Shown: positions 45,799 to 54,444 of the stretch, piece by piece
Numbering within the stretch: the stretch's first letter is position 1
Layout: each line of letters begins with the position of its first letter
Assembly: GCF_008704205.1 (NCBI RefSeq)
Contig: NZ_VXLC01000003.1
Coordinates: 186,001 to 250,000, forward strand
Direction: 5' to 3'
DNA length: 64,000 bases
Origin: Nocardia colli
GTDB lineage: Bacteria; Actinomycetota; Actinomycetes; Mycobacteriales; Mycobacteriaceae
The notes under the pieces: model-generated
Told to the model about the DNA's origin: nothing
What the model saw: only the letters and a program-made list of their open reading frames with translations
Databases searched by the model: none
Translations under genes and position numbers: made by a program

Positions 45799-46866
45799 AT
45801 GACATCCAACGTGCGTAAACGTCCCCGCTACATCAAATGCGTGGTCTGGGACCTGGACCACACCCTGTGGGACGGGATCCTGCTGGAGAACGCCGCGGTC
45901 ACCGAGCTCAAGCCGGGCATCCGGGAAACGATCGTCGCGCTGGACGAGCGCGGCATCCTGCATTCCGTCGCCAGTCGCAACGATCCGGAAATCGCCCTCG
46001 CGAAGCTCACCGAACTGGGGATCGCCGAATACTTCCTGCATCCGCAGATCAGCTGGGACAACAAATCCGCCTCGGTCGCGACAATCGCCGCGCGGCTGAA
46101 TATCGGCATCGATACGCTCGCCTTCGTCGATGACCAAGCGCTGGAGCGGGACGAGGTCGGATTCGCCCACCCGGAGGTGCTCTGCATCGATGCCGAGGAG
46201 GCGGCGGGGTTGCCGGACCGGCCGGAATTCCAGCCGAAGCAGGTGACCGCGGACTCGCGGGTGCGGCGGCACATGTATCAGGCGAGCATCGAACGCTCGA
46301 CGGCCGAGGACCAGTTCTCCGGTACCAATGACGAGTTCCTGGCCACGCTGGATATGCGCTTCACCATCAGTCCGGCGGGTCCGGCGGACATCGGTCGCGC
46401 CGAAGAGCTGGTCGTGCGGACCAATCAGCTGAACTCGACCGGGGTGATGTACTCGGCCGAAGAGCTTGCCGCGCACGCGGATTCCGATGATCATGTGCTG
46501 TTGATGGCCGAACTGGAAGACAAGTACGGGACGTACGGGCAGGTCGGGCTGGCGCTGGCGCAACGCGGCGCCGAGCAGTGGCGGCTCAAGCTGCTGTTGA
46601 TGTCGTGCCGGGTGATTTCGCGGGGAGTGGGGACGGTATTGCTGAATCATGTGGTCCGGCTGGCGCAGGCCGACGGGGCCCGGCTGGTCGCGGAATATGT
46701 GCCTACCGAACGGAATCGGATCATGTACATCACCTATCGGTTCGCCGGGTTCACCGAAATCGGTGAGCAGGACGGCATTACGCTGCTGGCCGCGTCCGCC
46801 GAGGCGCCACCGCCGCCACCGGCCTACCTCACGGTGCAGACGCTCGCCGCGGAGCACCGGCGATGA
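45799..46866 (+). CDS. FkbH-like glyceryl transferase/phosphatase (HAD + GNAT-like)
   Basis: 355 aa. HAD motif I WDLDHTLWDG with Asp18 and Asp20, then a GNAT-like half with Cys270 in MSCRVISRG, the conserved cysteine of FkbH proteins. FkbH enzymes take 1,3-bisphosphoglycerate, remove phosphate and load glyceryl on the discrete ACP. This identifies the cassette as glycolysis-derived extender-unit synthesis. The four genes lack an FkbG-type O-methyltransferase, so the unit is expected to be hydroxymalonyl rather than methoxymalonyl. The C-terminus has a run of prolines (PPPPP) of unknown meaning. Confidence 0.9.
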   Translation: MTSNVRKRPRYIKCVVWDLDHTLWDGILLENAAVTELKPGIRETIVALDERGILHSVASRNDPEIALAKLTELGIAEYFLHPQISWDNKSASVATIAARLNIGIDTLAFVDDQALERDEVGFAHPEVLCIDAEEAAGLPDRPEFQPKQVTADSRVRRHMYQASIERSTAEDQFSGTNDEFLATLDMRFTISPAGPADIGRAEELVVRTNQLNSTGVMYSAEELAAHADSDDHVLLMAELEDKYGTYGQVGLALAQRGAEQWRLKLLLMSCRVISRGVGTVLLNHVVRLAQADGARLVAEYVPTERNRIMYITYRFAGFTEIGEQDGITLLAASAEAPPPPPAYLTVQTLAAEHRR

Positions 46867-47621
46867 ACGCGCCCGCGATCGACGCGCGTAAATGGATGCC
46901 CTACCCGCCGCCCGGCGGCGCGGCGACGACGTTGTACTGCCTGCCGCACGCCGGGGCCGGCGCGTCGACCTACCTGCCGTGGCGCAAGCAGTTGCAGCCC
47001 GAGGTGGACGTGGTGCCGCTGCAACCGCCGGGGCGCGAATTGCGGCTGCGCGACGAGCCTTTCGAGCAACTCGGACCGCTGCTCGACGACCTGCTCGCGG
47101 TAATGGACGGCGAATGGCGCGAACCGTTCGTGCTGTTCGGGCACAGCCTGGGCGCCCTCGTCGCCTACGAGCTGGCCCGCAGGCTCAGCGCGGGCGCGGG
47201 GCCGCGGCCTGCGCATCTGATCGTGTCGGGACGGCGTGCGCCGCACAAGCCGTCGCGGCTGCCGTGGGTCCGCATGGCGTCCGACTCGACGTTGCTGGAG
47301 ATCGTGTACCGCCTCGGTGGCACCCCCGAGGAGGTCCTCGACGACCCGCAGATGCGTGCGCAGGTACTGGGTTTGATGCGGGCGGATCTCGGGGTCGACC
47401 AGACCTACCGTTACGTGCCGGAGCCGCCGCTCGACGTGCCGATCACCGTGCTCAGCGGCAGTTCCGACACCCACGTGTCGATGGCCGAACTCGAGCCGTG
47501 GGCCGAGTGCGGTTCGGCCGGGGTCGATATTCGGCTGGTGCCGGGTGGGCACTTCTTCCCGATCACGCACCGTGACACCGTGCTTCGGCGGGTGCGGCAC
47601 TGCGTGCTGGGCTCGTTATGA
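46863..47621 (+). CDS. Type II thioesterase
   Basis: 252 aa. LPHAGAGASTYLPW (27-40), PPGRELRLRDEPF, nucleophile GHSLGA with Ser95 and the late GGHFFPITH with the catalytic His are classic for discrete thioesterases of PKS/NRPS clusters (GrsT/RifR type). They remove mis-primed acyl groups from carrier domains. The start overlaps the FkbH-like stop and the stop overlaps the PPTase gene. As the second PKS has no TE domain, it might also release product, though editing is the usual role. Confidence 0.9.
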   Translation: MNAPAIDARKWMPYPPPGGAATTLYCLPHAGAGASTYLPWRKQLQPEVDVVPLQPPGRELRLRDEPFEQLGPLLDDLLAVMDGEWREPFVLFGHSLGALVAYELARRLSAGAGPRPAHLIVSGRRAPHKPSRLPWVRMASDSTLLEIVYRLGGTPEEVLDDPQMRAQVLGLMRADLGVDQTYRYVPEPPLDVPITVLSGSSDTHVSMAELEPWAECGSAGVDIRLVPGGHFFPITHRDTVLRRVRHCVLGSL

Positions 47622-48358
47622 GCGGCGACACCGCCCCGCGCCGGACGATCGCGCCCGACGGTGTCGCTCTGTGGTGGTTCGGGCTGAACGGGAAGTGTTG
47701 CGCCGGTGACCGTCTGGTGTTGTCGTCCGAGGAGCTCGCGCGCAGCGACCGGTTCGATACTGCTGCCTTCGCGGCCGACTACATCCGTATCCGGGCGACG
47801 ATGCGGCGCGTGCTTGCCGCGTATGCCGGAACCGCGCCCGCGGATCTGGCGTTCACCGTGGGGGAGCACGGCAAGCCGGGATTGGCCTGCGCGGCACCGG
47901 CATTCAATCTCACGCACACCGATGGGCTCGCCGTCATCGCGATCGCCGGGTCCGGTTCGATCGGGGTCGATGCCGAATCGCTCGACGCCTACTTCGATCT
48001 GGCCGGATTGGCGCCGCGGGTGCTCACGCCGCGTGAGCGGGAGCGGGTGGGCGCGGACCACGGGCGCTTTCTGCGCCACTGGGTGGCGAAGGAGAGCTAC
48101 CTCAAATGGCTGGGCAGCGGGCTGACGGTCTCGCCCGACACGATCGAGCTGAGCGCCGATCAGGCGGGGCGCGCGGTGGTTTCGGGGGTCGACGGCGTCG
48201 ATCTGCCCGCGCGATATGTCCATCAATTCGGCCTCGGCACCCGTTACGTCGGGGCCGTCGTCGGCGACCGAGTGCCCCGTCGTTATCCGCTGCGCCCGGC
48301 CGAATCCGCCAGTGCCGAAGCGAATGTCCGGCACCGGACGTCAGGAGTGCAAGCATGA
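47618..48358 (+). CDS. Sfp-type 4'-phosphopantetheinyl transferase
   Basis: 246 aa. The three family patterns are seen in order: FNLTHTDG, IGVDAE with Mg-binding Asp and Glu, and WVAKESYLKWLGSG with the Glu and Lys of the WxxKEA-type motif. It should convert the apo carrier domains of both PKSs and the discrete ACP to holo form. Coupled to the thioesterase (ATGA) and the FAAL (ATGA). A dedicated transferase makes the neighbouring panC, which would raise CoA supply, easier to understand. Confidence 0.92.
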   Translation: MSGDTAPRRTIAPDGVALWWFGLNGKCCAGDRLVLSSEELARSDRFDTAAFAADYIRIRATMRRVLAAYAGTAPADLAFTVGEHGKPGLACAAPAFNLTHTDGLAVIAIAGSGSIGVDAESLDAYFDLAGLAPRVLTPRERERVGADHGRFLRHWVAKESYLKWLGSGLTVSPDTIELSADQAGRAVVSGVDGVDLPARYVHQFGLGTRYVGAVVGDRVPRRYPLRPAESASAEANVRHRTSGVQA

Positions 48359-50070
48359 CAACCTATTTCGCGGACGAACCCGCCACCCTCGCGGAGATGC
48401 TGGCCGCCCGCGCTGCGGCCACGCCCGACCCGGTGCGGTTCCATCATCTCGGTGACGGCGACCAGGTCACGGCGACCATGACGTTCCCGCAGCTGGATCG
48501 CGCGGCTCGCGCGGTAGCCGCGCATCTGGCGTCGGTCGCCCGACCGGGGGATCGGGCATTGCTGCTCTACGCGCCCGGACTGGAATTCGTGGTCGGCTTC
48601 TACGGATGTCTCTATGCCGGTGTGGTCGCGGTGCCGGTGGCGCCGCCGCAGCCGAACAAGTTGGCGGACAGTCTGGCTCGGCTGGCGTCGATCGCCGGTA
48701 ATTCCGGCGCGCGGCTGCTGCTCACCAGCGCCGATATCGAGCCGCTGCTGACGCCGGTACTGGCCGAGGCCGACGGATTCGCTGCGCTGCGCACGGTTGT
48801 GACCGACCGGGTCGAGCTGTCCGAGGCCGACGGTTACCGTGATCCGGGCATCACCGGTGACACCATCGCCCATTTGCAGTATTCGTCCGGGTCGACCGGA
48901 GAGCCGAAGGGCGTCGCGCTCACGCACGGGAATGTACTGGCCAACCTGAGATTGGTCACCGGTCAGATCGGCGCGGGCGTCGGCGTGGCCTGGTTGCCGA
49001 CCTTCCACGACATGGGTCTGCTCAGCATGGTCACCTATCCGGTGTACAGCGACTCGACCGTTATCAGTATGTCCCCCTTGGCTTTTGTGCAGCGGCCGGC
49101 CCGGTGGATCGCGGCGATGTCGAAGTTCGGCGCGACCCACACCGTTGCGCCCAACTTCTCCTTCGCCCTCTGCGTGCGACGGGTGTCCGCCGAGCAGGTC
49201 GCGACCTATGACCTGTCGCCGCTGCGGGTCGCGCTCTGTGGCGCGGAACCCGTTCGCGCGGACACCATGGCCGCCTTCGCGGATCATTTCCGTGCGTCAG
49301 GTTTCGACGCGCACAGCCTGTTCCCCTGCTACGGCCTCGCCGAGGCAACGCTTTTGGTGACCGGCGGTCCCCGCGGCAGCGGGCTCACCACCGTCGAGGT
49401 GGATCCCACCGCACTCGCCAAGGGCCGCGTCGAACCGGTAGCGAGCGGCGGTCGCCGCCTGGTCGCCAGCGGCGAACTCAACGACGCCTACGAACTCCTC
49501 CTCACCGACCCCGACACGAACACCCCACTGCCGGACGGGCAGGTCGGCGAGATCTGCCTGCGCGGCGACAGCATCGGCCTCGGCTACTGGGACGCACCCG
49601 AGGCGACGGCAGACACCTTCGCCGCCACCGTCACCGGCCGCGACGGCCACTTCCTGCGCACCGGCGACCTCGGATTCGTGCACGAGGGACAGCTTTACGT
49701 CACCGGCCGCCGCAAAGACCTGATCATCGTCGACGGATACAACCACTACCCCTCCGACATCGAAGCGTCCGCGATGGACTCCCACCCCGCGCTGCGCCCC
49801 GACCGCTGCGTGGCCTTCCAGGTGCTCGACCGCGACGAACCCGCCCTGGTCGTCGTCGCCGAACTGAACCGGGACCGCAACGCCGAGGAGGTCGACAAGA
49901 CCGAGATCGTCACCGCCGTGCGCCGAGCAGTCGGCGAGCACCACGGATTACGCCTCGACGACGTGGTTTTGGTGACCGCAGGCTCGGTCCCCCTGACCTC
50001 CAGCGGAAAAGTCCGCAGATACGTTGTCCGCGAACAGTATCGAGACGGCGCACTGACCGTCCTGCCCTGA
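48355..50070 (+). CDS. Fatty acyl-AMP ligase (FAAL)
   Basis: 571 aa ANL enzyme. AMP motif YSSGSTGEPKGV (176-187), LPTFHDMGL, and VEPVASGGRRLVASGEL with TGRRKDLIIVDGYNHYPSDIE are typical of mycobacterial FadD32/FadD26-like FAALs rather than acyl-CoA synthetases. FAALs pass acyl-AMP to an ACP domain. The only carrier placed for this is the N-terminal ACP of the second PKS, so the FAAL probably loads that enzyme with the acid from the first PKS or with a host fatty acid. ATG 48355 overlaps the PPTase stop; the longer frame from 48106 is out of place inside the PPTase gene. Confidence 0.9.
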   Translation: MTTYFADEPATLAEMLAARAAATPDPVRFHHLGDGDQVTATMTFPQLDRAARAVAAHLASVARPGDRALLLYAPGLEFVVGFYGCLYAGVVAVPVAPPQPNKLADSLARLASIAGNSGARLLLTSADIEPLLTPVLAEADGFAALRTVVTDRVELSEADGYRDPGITGDTIAHLQYSSGSTGEPKGVALTHGNVLANLRLVTGQIGAGVGVAWLPTFHDMGLLSMVTYPVYSDSTVISMSPLAFVQRPARWIAAMSKFGATHTVAPNFSFALCVRRVSAEQVATYDLSPLRVALCGAEPVRADTMAAFADHFRASGFDAHSLFPCYGLAEATLLVTGGPRGSGLTTVEVDPTALAKGRVEPVASGGRRLVASGELNDAYELLLTDPDTNTPLPDGQVGEICLRGDSIGLGYWDAPEATADTFAATVTGRDGHFLRTGDLGFVHEGQLYVTGRRKDLIIVDGYNHYPSDIEASAMDSHPALRPDRCVAFQVLDRDEPALVVVAELNRDRNAEEVDKTEIVTAVRRAVGEHHGLRLDDVVLVTAGSVPLTSSGKVRRYVVREQYRDGALTVLP

Positions 50071-50088
50071 TCGGGCCGAACCGGTACG

Positions 50089-50113
50089 GCCGCCTCTGCG
50101 GCGGTGTCGTTTT
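50089..50113 (+). terminator. Weak hairpin after the FAAL gene
   Basis: GCCGC (50089-50093) and GCGGC (50098-50102) with a CTCT loop are followed by GGTGTCGTTTT, 18 bases past the FAAL stop. It probably marks the end of the PKS operon; the remaining 130 bases to the next gene hold only its ribosome site (GAGGA before 50241). Confidence 0.45.
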
Positions 50114-50240
50114 CGGCGATCGAGGAGTGCGGTGAGTTCGGCTCAGGCAAGTTTCTACATCTGGCGTACCTCGAGAATCGCCGACTGAATCGAATTATGC
50201 TGGTGGATCACGTGTTTCGATCAACGATGATTGAGGAATA

Positions 50241-51704
50241 ATGGCCGAAATCCGATGTGGGCAGACCGTCCGTAGTTATGCCGAGTTGCGGGCGCGTGCC
50301 GCGCGGGTGGCCAGCGGGCTTGCCGCACAGGGCATTGTGGCCGGTGACCGGGTCGCGATCTACCTGCACAACGACGTCGCCTTCGTCGAGGCCAGCCTGG
50401 GTGCGGGGCTGCTCGGGGCGATCCCGGTGCCGGTGAACTGGCATTGGAAAGACGCCGAACTCGCCTTCCTGCTCGACGACAGCGGCAGCCGGGTCATCTT
50501 CGCCCACACCGATCTGGTCCCGACCGTCGAAGCCGTCGCCGGCGACCGGACCGTGATCGAGGTGCGCCGCGAATCCGCGCCGCCGACCGGGCGGCACCTC
50601 GACTACGAGGACTGGCTCACCGAGCAGCAGCCGTGGTCCCAACCACCCACGCAGGCACCGCAATCCATGATCTACACCTCGGGCACCACCGGGCGGCCCA
50701 AAGGCATCATCCGCGATTCGACCACACCCGAACAGAGCCAAGCCCTCGCCCGACTGGTGTTCGGTACGTTCGGTTTGGAGCCCGGGATGCGCACCCTGGC
50801 TCCCGCGCCGATCTATCACACCGCGCCCAACGTGCAGTGCCTCGTCAGTGCCGCGGCCGGCATCGACCTGACGATCATGCCGAGGTTCGACCCCGAAGAA
50901 CTGCTGCGGCTGATCGAAGCCCATCGCATCGACCATTTCCAGGCGGTCCCGACGATGTTCGTCCGCCTGCTGCGCCTGCCCGAGGAGGTCCGCAACCGCT
51001 ACGACCTGTCCTCACTGAAGGTGATCGTGCACGCCGCCGCCCCGTGCTCGCCGGAAATCAAGCGCCGCATCATCGACTGGCTCGGGCCGATCGTGCGTGA
51101 ATACTACGGCGGCTCCGAAACCGGCGGCTGCGTCGCCTGCGACAGCAAGCAGTGGCTCGATCACCCCGGCACGGTCGGTGCGCCGATCGCGGACGCGGCG
51201 ATCCGCATCTACTCCGATGCCGGCGATCTGCTGCCCGTCGGCGAGTCCGGCCGGATCTATATGCGACCACCGTCGAGCTGGCCGAACTTCACCTATCACC
51301 AGAATCCGGGCAAGCGGGCCGACATGGAACGCGAGGGCTTCCTGGACATCGGCGATATCGGATATCTCGACCATGACGGGTTCCTCTACCTCAACGACCG
51401 CAGCATCGACATGATCATCTCCGGCGGCGTGAACATCTATCCCGTCGAAATCGAGGCCTGTCTGCTCGAACTCCCCGGCGTCCGGGATGCTGCGGTATTC
51501 GGCATCCCCGACAACGATCTCGGCGAATCGGTCGCCGCGCACGTCGAGGCCGACGGCGTCACCGCCGACGCGGTGCGTGAACACATCCGCGCCAATCTGG
51601 CCGGTTACAAGGTGCCGAAAGTTGTTGTCTTCGACGACAATCTGCCTCGCGAAGACACCGGGAAGCTGTTCAAACGGAAGATCCGCGCGCAGTACTGGCC
51701 CTGA
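50241..51704 (+). CDS. AMP-dependent acyl-CoA synthetase-like protein
   Basis: 487 aa, short for the ANL family; the N-terminus starts near the usual second beta-strand. YTSGTTGRPKGI, the AEYYGGSETGG-like REYYGGSETGG and NDRSIDMIISGGVNIYPVEIE are intact, with the C-terminal catalytic Lys in EDTGKLFKRK. FadD4/bile-acid-type ligases look similar. It has its own leader after a hairpin, so it may not belong to the cluster. It ends three bases from the stop of the convergent methyltransferase. Confidence 0.82.
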   Translation: MAEIRCGQTVRSYAELRARAARVASGLAAQGIVAGDRVAIYLHNDVAFVEASLGAGLLGAIPVPVNWHWKDAELAFLLDDSGSRVIFAHTDLVPTVEAVAGDRTVIEVRRESAPPTGRHLDYEDWLTEQQPWSQPPTQAPQSMIYTSGTTGRPKGIIRDSTTPEQSQALARLVFGTFGLEPGMRTLAPAPIYHTAPNVQCLVSAAAGIDLTIMPRFDPEELLRLIEAHRIDHFQAVPTMFVRLLRLPEEVRNRYDLSSLKVIVHAAAPCSPEIKRRIIDWLGPIVREYYGGSETGGCVACDSKQWLDHPGTVGAPIADAAIRIYSDAGDLLPVGESGRIYMRPPSSWPNFTYHQNPGKRADMEREGFLDIGDIGYLDHDGFLYLNDRSIDMIISGGVNIYPVEIEACLLELPGVRDAAVFGIPDNDLGESVAAHVEADGVTADAVREHIRANLAGYKVPKVVVFDDNLPREDTGKLFKRKIRAQYWP

Positions 51705-51707
51705 GGC

Positions 51708-52505
51708 TCAGATCCCGGCCGTGATGATCCAGGCGCGCGAGCCGAACCACACGCCGTCGGCGGTGTGATGCGCCGTCATGACGGCGCGGAGCCGGTCGAG
51801 CGCCCGCTCGGTTTCGGCGGCGTCGAATTCGCTGAGCAATTCGCCTGCCATGCGTAAAGCGAGCACGGAATCGACGCCGTCTTCGGGATCCTTGCCGTAA
51901 TAGACCGGCTCGGACGCGTCGGTGACATCGACCTCGGTGAATCCGGCGGCGGTGAGAATGCTGTGTGCCGTCGCCGGATCGGCGAGGGAAAACGCCCCGC
52001 CCACCGGGGCGGTGATCGGTGCGCCCGCGAGTGCCGCACGGATCGCGACAACCCATTCCTGCTGATCACCGGCTTGCCAAACCAGTTGCACCAGCCGCGA
52101 ACCGGGCCGCAACGCGCGGCTGATATTGGTGAACGCCGCAACCGGATCGGCGAAGAACATGGTGCCGAATCGGCTGACGGTGAGGTCGAAATGGTCCGGC
52201 GGGAACGGATGGGTTTGCGCGTCAGCCTGTTCGAAGCGCACGTTGTCGACGTCCTCGGCGGCGCTGAGCTGGACCGCGGTCGCCAGCATCGTCGTCGAGA
52301 TGTCCACGCCGAGCGCGCCGCCCTGGTGTGCGAGCCGCGCGGCGTCGCGGGTGAGCTGACCGGTGCCGCAACCGATGTCGAGAACCTGGTCACCAGGTTT
52401 CACCTCGATCGCGTCGCGCAACCGCCGATGGTAACGACGCAGCTCCGCGTCGTAATCGAAGGCGTTGTTCGAGACCGGTACGTCGGGATTCGCGCTGTCG
52501 ACCAT
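51708..52505 (-). CDS. Class I SAM-dependent methyltransferase (UbiE-like)
   Basis: 265 aa. Motif I LDIGCGTGQ near residue 40, then GVDIST, a Asp-rich FEQADAQ and LRPGSRLV fit the UbiE/Coq5-like methyltransferase_11 group. ATG 52505 has AGGA nine bases upstream; the open frame to 52592 would enter the phnF promoter. Alone on the minus strand between a ligase and the phosphonate locus; no link with either is shown by the sequence. Substrate unknown. Confidence 0.82.
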   Translation of the reverse strand: MVDSANPDVPVSNNAFDYDAELRRYHRRLRDAIEVKPGDQVLDIGCGTGQLTRDAARLAHQGGALGVDISTTMLATAVQLSAAEDVDNVRFEQADAQTHPFPPDHFDLTVSRFGTMFFADPVAAFTNISRALRPGSRLVQLVWQAGDQQEWVVAIRAALAGAPITAPVGGAFSLADPATAHSILTAAGFTEVDVTDASEPVYYGKDPEDGVDSVLALRMAGELLSEFDAAETERALDRLRAVMTAHHTADGVWFGSRAWIITAGI

Positions 52506-52640
52506 GCGCACATCCTGGCAGTAGTGCCGGGCACGCGCAGCAGGAACAACCGCCGGAGTCGTAGACGGGCCGGCGCGCGACCATCGAGACAACTTGCCCG
52601 CGCGTTCAGTGGAGTTTCCGCCCCGGTTACCTGCGGGGCA

Positions 52641-52654
52641 GTTGTCCGTACAAC
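52641..52654. promoter_or_regulatory. Putative PhnF operator upstream of phnF
   Basis: GTTGTCCGTACAAC is an inverted repeat (GTTGT/ACAAC, four-base centre) 22 bases before phnF. HutC-type GntR regulators such as PhnF bind short dyads of this size and usually repress themselves. phnF has no ribosome site, so its mRNA may be leaderless and the dyad would then overlap the promoter. The same AGTTGTCCG...ACAAC elements recur before phnD. Confidence 0.5.
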
Positions 52655-52675
52655 CCGTCCGGCCATTGTCGTGGC

Positions 52676-53440
52676 ATGACAGAGCAGCGGTACCGAGCTA
52701 TCGCGGACGAGCTGGAAGGCGAGATCGCGGGGCTGCGACCCGGCACCCGGCTCGACAGCGAGCACACGTTGATGGAGCGGTTCGGGGTCAGCCGGGCCGC
52801 GGCCCGCGCGGCGGTGCAGGAGTTGGAGCGCCGGTTGCGGGTGCGGCGGGTGCGCGGGTCGGGCACGTTCGTCAGTGAACGGATCGACTACGTCATCTCG
52901 GGGGACCGGCGGCCGTCCTGGCATCGCACGGTGCTGGCGGCGGGTGCCGTACCGCGGTCGGTAGTCCGGGAGTCGGCGCTGGCCCCGCTCCCGGCGGATT
53001 CCGCGCACCGGCTGGAGGTCGAGCCGGGCACGCTCGCGCATCATATGACGCGGCTGAGCTACATCAATGACGCGATCGCCGCGTGCGGCTCGGAATGGGT
53101 TGCCTACGAGGCGGTTCCGGATCTGGCGGCGGGCATGCGCGTCGAGGAGTCGCTCGACGAGGTGCTCCGCCAGATGGGACACGTGCACGCGGTCAGGTCG
53201 TGGTGCCGGGTCGCCTCCGACATTCCCTCGCCCGAGGTGCAGGAGCGGTTGCAGCTGATCACGGCCACCCCGGTGTGGGTGGTCGAGTCGGTCAACCGCG
53301 ACGCCGGCACCGGCCGCCCACTCACTTACAGCACGTCCTGGATGCGCGGCGACGCTGTGCGCGTCGTGATGGAGATCGGCACCGCGCCCACGCGGTCCGC
53401 CGCCGATCCGAACTATCTGAAAGAGGTTGTACAGCAGTGA
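52676..53440 (+). CDS. phnF: GntR/HutC-type regulator of phosphonate genes
   Basis: 254 aa. An N-terminal winged helix (about 1-70: RYRAIADELEGEIAGL, FGVSRAAARAAVQELE) and a C-terminal UTRA ligand domain define the HutC branch of GntR regulators. First gene of the phn operon and overlapping phnG (GTGA), it corresponds to PhnF, which in mycobacteria responds to phosphate/phosphonate status and represses uptake genes. ATG 52676 lacks a Shine-Dalgarno sequence. Confidence 0.88.
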   Translation: MTEQRYRAIADELEGEIAGLRPGTRLDSEHTLMERFGVSRAAARAAVQELERRLRVRRVRGSGTFVSERIDYVISGDRRPSWHRTVLAAGAVPRSVVRESALAPLPADSAHRLEVEPGTLAHHMTRLSYINDAIAACGSEWVAYEAVPDLAAGMRVEESLDEVLRQMGHVHAVRSWCRVASDIPSPEVQERLQLITATPVWVVESVNRDAGTGRPLTYSTSWMRGDAVRVVMEIGTAPTRSAADPNYLKEVVQQ

Positions 53441-53874
53441 CTTCCCCTGTCTACAGTCGCGAACGCGTCGCCGAGCTGCTCGCGGTGGCGCCGGAACGCG
53501 ACCTGGTCGAACTGGCCGACGCGTGCCTGGCCGACGGCGCCGAATTCGCGGTCCTGACCGCGCCCGAGATCGGTTCGATCGCCGCGCAGGTGCGCGAGCC
53601 GATCGCGCACGACCGCTTCTTCCTCGGCGCGGTACTGGCCTGCCGGGCCGAGGTGCTGCTCGGCGGTACCCGGGGCTGGGCCATGCGGATGGGGGACAAC
53701 CGCAGAGCGACGCTCGCCGCGGCCGTCTGTGCCGCCGAGGTCGAAGCCGAACGCGCGCAGCGTGATCGGGTCCTGCACCTGTGCGCCCGCGTCGAGAACG
53801 ATCAGCGCGCGGCCGAGCGCAGCGAATGGGCGCAACTGGCCCCCACCATCGTGCAATTCGAGGAGTTGACCTGA
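53437..53874 (+). CDS. phnG: C-P lyase complex subunit PhnG
   Basis: 145 aa. RERVAELLAVAPERDLVELADA and LGGTRGWAMRMGDNRRATLAAAVCAAE are the PhnG pattern. With PhnH, PhnI and PhnJ it forms the core complex; PhnG-PhnI link adenine-displaced ribose triphosphate to the phosphonate. GTG 53437 overlaps the phnF stop; the stop shares one base with phnH. Confidence 0.9.
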   Translation: MTSPVYSRERVAELLAVAPERDLVELADACLADGAEFAVLTAPEIGSIAAQVREPIAHDRFFLGAVLACRAEVLLGGTRGWAMRMGDNRRATLAAAVCAAEVEAERAQRDRVLHLCARVENDQRAAERSEWAQLAPTIVQFEELT

Positions 53875-54443
53875 TGACCGTGACCGCCCTCGGCGCGGCC
53901 CTACGACCGGACCAGACGCAGCGTGTATTTCGCGCCGTTCTCGACGCGTTCGCCCGTCCCGGCATCGCGGTGTCCCTACCCCGCACCGACTTTCCGGCGG
54001 CCCTGCTCCCGGTGCTGTGCCTCGCAGACCTCGAGACCGGCATTCATCTGCTGGACGACGACGGCTGGGACACGGTCGTCGCCGTGGCCACCGGAGCACC
54101 CGCTGCGACTTTGCAGACCGCGAAATATGTGACCGCATTACGCCCGCTCACCGCGGCCGAATTCAGTGCGGTCGCCGTCGGCACCGCCCTCGCCCCGGAG
54201 TCCGGAGCCACCGTGATCTGTGCCGTTGCCGCTTTGTCCGGCGGGACCAGCGTGCGACTCAGCGGCCCCGGCGTGCGCGAGCCGATCGAATTCGCCCCGG
54301 CCGGATTCGATTCCGAGCTGTGGTCGGTACGCGAACGCCTGATCGGCTTCCCCGCCGGAACCGACCTGCTCCTGGTAGATCCCGACGGCGGCCTGGTCGG
54401 CATTCCGCGCACCGCCGTCGTCGACCCCCGAAAGGCCAACTGA
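53874..54443 (+). CDS. phnH: C-P lyase complex subunit PhnH
   Basis: 189 aa. LRPDQTQRVFRAVLDAFARPG at the start (seen here in parts), LCLADLETG and ELWSVRERLIGFPAGTDLLLV near the C-terminus match PhnH, a PLP-transferase-fold protein without the PLP lysine that dimerises in the C-P lyase core. Coupled to phnG and two bases before phnI. Confidence 0.9.
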   Translation: MTVTALGAALRPDQTQRVFRAVLDAFARPGIAVSLPRTDFPAALLPVLCLADLETGIHLLDDDGWDTVVAVATGAPAATLQTAKYVTALRPLTAAEFSAVAVGTALAPESGATVICAVAALSGGTSVRLSGPGVREPIEFAPAGFDSELWSVRERLIGFPAGTDLLLVDPDGGLVGIPRTAVVDPRKAN

Positions 54444-54444
54444 C

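Noticed and set aside
48106..48354. Longer FAAL reading from 48106
   Set aside because: That part lies inside the PPTase gene in another frame; ATG 48355 overlaps the PPTase stop in the same style as the rest of the operon.
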